Below, piece by piece: positions 61,624 through 64,000 of a DNA stretch of 64,000 nucleotides. The position numbers were made by a program, and so were the translations under genes. Within the stretch, counting starts at the first letter, position 1. Every line of letters begins with the position of its first letter. The DNA is taken from NCBI GenBank assembly GCA_035533475.1, contig DATLTS010000041.1, positions 65,070 through 129,069 on the forward strand. The letters are read 5' to 3'. Origin of the DNA: Mycobacteriales bacterium (GTDB taxonomy: Bacteria > Actinomycetota > Actinomycetes > DATLTS01). The notes under the pieces were generated by a model. It was given only the letters and a program-made list of their open reading frames with translations. It was not told where the DNA came from and did no database searches.

Positions 61624-64000
61624 CTAACCGCCGCCTGGACCCTTCCGTCGGGAAGAACGCCGCCGTGGAGCGGCCGGGCCGCGGGCCCGACGGTCGGCGA
61701 GGAGCTCGGCCCCGCGTTCTGTGGTCACCGTAGCGACGTCGTCCCCTTTGCGCAGGCTCGCGTTGGTCTCGCCGTCGGTGACGTACGGACCGAACCGACC
61801 CTCACGCACCAGCATCGCCCGTCCGGTCGCGGGGTCGACCCCGAGCTCACGCAGCGGCGGCGCGGCGGCAGCCCGACCGCGACCGCGGGCTTTCGGCTGT
61901 GCGAGCAACGCGAGCGCCGCGTCGAGGTCGACGGTGAACAGCGACTCCTCCGATTCCAGGGACCTCGACTCACTGCCCTTTTTCACGTACGGCCCGTATC
62001 TACCGTTCTGCGCGGTGACCTCCTCCCCGTCCGGGGCGGTCCCGAGCGTCCGGGGCAGCGAAAGCAGCTGCAGGGCGTCCTCGAGGGTCAGCGAGTCCAG
62101 CGACTGGGACTTGAGCAGCGACGCGGTCCGGGGCTGCTCAGCCGAGCCCTCGGGCAGAACGGTAGTCACATACGGACCGAACCGCCCGGACCGCGCGACG
62201 ATGTCGAGGCCACTGTCGAAGTCGGTGCCGAGCAGCTTGTCCCCGGATGGTTGCTCGAGTAGTTCGACGGCCTTGTCGAGCGTCAGCTCGTCCGGCGCGA
62301 GATCCTCGGGGACGCTCGCCCGATCGTCGTCGCGCTGAACGAAAGGCCCATACCGACCGACCCGGACGACGATCGAGCGGCCGGATGCGTCGACCCCGAT
62401 GGGGATCGAGTTCACCTCACGGGCGTCGATCTCTGCGAGCTGCTCGGAGACCTGGGACTGCAGGCCCGCGGCGGTGGCCTCTCCGGACGCCGACCCGAAG
62501 TAGAAACGGGTCAGCCACGGCACCCCCTGCTGCCGCCCGTTCGCGATCTCGTCGAGGTCGTCCTCCATCGAGGCCGTGAACCCGTAGTCGACCAGCCGGG
62601 AGAAGTGCCGCTCGAGCAGGCCGACAACCGCAAAAGCGGTGAAACTCGGGACGAGCGCCTGGCCGCGCCGGAAAACGTAGCCACGGTCCTGGATCGTGCC
62701 GATGATGCTCGCGTATGTCGACGGGCGGCCGACACCCAGCTCCTCGAGCGCCTTGACCAGGCTGGCCTCGGTGTATCGGGCGGGTGGGTTCGTGGCGTGG
62801 CCCTGCGGTTCGATGCCGGCGGCCGTGAGCGATTGGCCGGCGGCCAGGGCTGGCAGCCGGCGCTCGCGATCGTCAAGGTCCCCCTCCGGGTCATCGCTGC
62901 CCTCGACATAGGCACGGAGGAAGCCCGGGAACGTGATCATCTTGCCGGTTGCCGCAAATTCGGCGACCTCACCGCCGCTCGACGTGCCGGATGCCCGCAC
63001 CGACACTGACTGACCCACAGCGTCGGTCATCTGTGAGGCGACGGTGCGTCGCCAGACCAGCTCGTAGAGACGCAACTCTTCGCTGGACAGCTCGCCAGCC
63101 AGTTGCGCCGGCGTTCGGAAGCGGTCACCAGCCGGTCGAATCGCCTCGTGCGCCTCCTGAGCGTTCTTCACCTTCTTCTCGTACCGCCGCGGCGCCGCAG
63201 GCACGTAGGCGTCCCCGTACATTTCCCGGGCCTGGTCGCGAGCGGCCACCAGAGCGGTGTCCGACAGCGTCGTCGAGTCGGTTCGCATGTAGGTGATGTA
63301 GCCGTTCTCGTACAGTCGTTGAGCGATCCGCATCGTGGTCTGGCTTGACAATCTCAGCTTGCGCCCCGCCTCCTGCTGGAGCGTGCTCGTCATGAACGGC
63401 GGGTAGGGCGAGCGCCGGTACGGCTTGTCCTCGACGCCGCGGACGCTGAACTCGATCCCGCGCAACCGCTCGGCAAGGGCCCGCGCGGCTGCCTCGTCGA
63501 GTTGACTGGCCTTCGCCGTACGCAAGCGTCCGTCTTCACCGAAGTCCCGGCCGGTGGCGACCCGCTCCCCATCCAAGGCGACCAAGGCTGCGCTGAAGCT
63601 CGTCGGTTCGCCAGGCTCGGCCGGCTCCCGACCCGTGTCAAAGGTGGCCTCGAGATCCCAGTAGGACGCGCTCCGGAAACGGATCCTCGCGCGCTCGCGT
63701 TCGACAATGATCCGGGTCGCCACCGACTGGACCCGGCCAGCGGACAGCCCGCGCATCACCTTCTTCCATAACACCGGGGAGACTTCATAGCCGTAGAGCC
63801 GATCGAGGATGCGCCGCGTCTCCTGGGCGTCGACGAGGGCCCGGTCGATGTCGCGTGGGCTCTCCACCGCCTCCCGGATCGCCTGCGGCGTGATCTCGTG
63901 GAAGATCATCCGACGAACCGGAACGCTTGGGCGGAGAACCTCGACGAGGTGCCAGGCGATGGCCTCACCCTCACGGTCCTCGTCAGTCGCGAGGAAGAGC
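61624..64000 (-). CDS. topA: DNA topoisomerase I, 5' end outside window
   Basis: Relaxes negatively supercoiled DNA. The frame is open to the window edge and begins LFLATDEDREGEAIAWHL, the end of the Toprim domain, so the first 100 or so residues are missing. Active-site Tyr is in ENGYITYMRTDSTTLSD. Four C-terminal repeats of the GRFGPYV type follow (around GRYGPFV, GRFGPYVTT, GRYGPYVKK, GRFGPYVTD), then a short basic tail. An ATG at 63909 is only internal. It is divergent from nothing here and 59 bp from the tmk fusion. Confidence 0.95.
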   Translation of the reverse strand, partial: LFLATDEDREGEAIAWHLVEVLRPSVPVRRMIFHEITPQAIREAVESPRDIDRALVDAQETRRILDRLYGYEVSPVLWKKVMRGLSAGRVQSVATRIIVERERARIRFRSASYWDLEATFDTGREPAEPGEPTSFSAALVALDGERVATGRDFGEDGRLRTAKASQLDEAAARALAERLRGIEFSVRGVEDKPYRRSPYPPFMTSTLQQEAGRKLRLSSQTTMRIAQRLYENGYITYMRTDSTTLSDTALVAARDQAREMYGDAYVPAAPRRYEKKVKNAQEAHEAIRPAGDRFRTPAQLAGELSSEELRLYELVWRRTVASQMTDAVGQSVSVRASGTSSGGEVAEFAATGKMITFPGFLRAYVEGSDDPEGDLDDRERRLPALAAGQSLTAAGIEPQGHATNPPARYTEASLVKALEELGVGRPSTYASIIGTIQDRGYVFRRGQALVPSFTAFAVVGLLERHFSRLVDYGFTASMEDDLDEIANGRQQGVPWLTRFYFGSASGEATAAGLQSQVSEQLAEIDAREVNSIPIGVDASGRSIVVRVGRYGPFVQRDDDRASVPEDLAPDELTLDKAVELLEQPSGDKLLGTDFDSGLDIVARSGRFGPYVTTVLPEGSAEQPRTASLLKSQSLDSLTLEDALQLLSLPRTLGTAPDGEEVTAQNGRYGPYVKKGSESRSLESEESLFTVDLDAALALLAQPKARGRGRAAAAPPLRELGVDPATGRAMLVREGRFGPYVTDGETNASLRKGDDVATVTTERGAELLADRRARGPAAPRRRSSRRKGPGGG

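Noticed and set aside
1-64000. CRISPR arrays, insertion sequences or prophage genes
   Set aside because: No direct-repeat/spacer pattern, transposase, integrase or phage structural gene was seen; gene order is that of the actinobacterial core.

Overview
The window is chromosomal core DNA of a GC-rich actinomycete. Almost every gene and its order belongs to blocks conserved across Actinomycetota: the proC/bS22/excisionase-HTH block that resembles M. tuberculosis Rv0498-Rv0505c, the radA-disA block, the clpC-lsr2-lysS-coaX-nadCB-panDC block, the folate operon behind ftsH, and the ppa-dacB-tilS-hpt block. A clear BldN-type sigma factor points to an actinomycete with a Streptomyces-like developmental regulator. 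A chemosensory operon inside the core block argues against Streptomyces and Mycobacterium and for a lineage such as the Frankia/Sporichthya/Geodermatophilus area. The lineage is an inference from gene content. No insertion sequence, prophage or CRISPR array was seen.

Layout. 1-760: 5' part of a class A penicillin-binding protein. 944-4743: bldN, its likely anti-sigma gene rsbN and a sortase-type LPHTG surface protein; exact sigma-BldN promoter boxes stand before rsbN and before the surface protein. 4769-8939: HAD hydrolase, acyltransferase, SDR, SAM hydrolase and ribosomal protein bS22. 9025-14919: HTH protein, phosphatase, AcuC, proC, proline dehydrogenase, methyltransferase and a TIM-barrel isomerase. 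14955-18282: Cys-rich protein, radA and disA. 18184-22741: cheW-cheR-cheB-Hpt-histidine kinase. 22766-32963: clpC, lsr2, then an overlapping DUF2520-panC-panD-nadB-nadC-coaX-lysS operon. 33036-35249: a MidA-type arginine methyltransferase next to an orphan NuoD-like protein. 35281-42798: folate genes behind ftsH, with an MprF-like lysyltransferase inserted. 43130-47677: hpt, tilS, DUF2342 metalloprotease, dacB and ppa. 47699-51481: small membrane protein, ECF sigma/anti-sigma pair, MshC-like ligase, Rrf2 regulator and class II aldolase. 51482-55726: mixed accessory genes (NlpC/P60 peptidase, nucleotidyl cyclase, RibD-like reductase, DCC protein, an uncertain ORF). 55697-64000: tRNA-Thr, secreted hydrolase, ricT, holB, an MFS-thymidylate kinase fusion and the bulk of topA.

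The most interesting signals are the sigma-BldN circuit that drives a cell-wall-anchored protein instead of chaplins, the MidA + orphan NuoD pair (a bacterial parallel to NDUFAF7/NDUFS2, with the methylated arginine motif kept but a quinone-site tyrosine replaced), and a recurring TANNNT-like hexamer exactly 6-7 nt before many start codons, which indicates widespread leaderless transcription. Secondary signals are a 19-bp inverted repeat in the 3' end of the HAD gene, a 99-bp antisense overlap between disA and cheW, and an orphan promoter with a 12-codon ORF.
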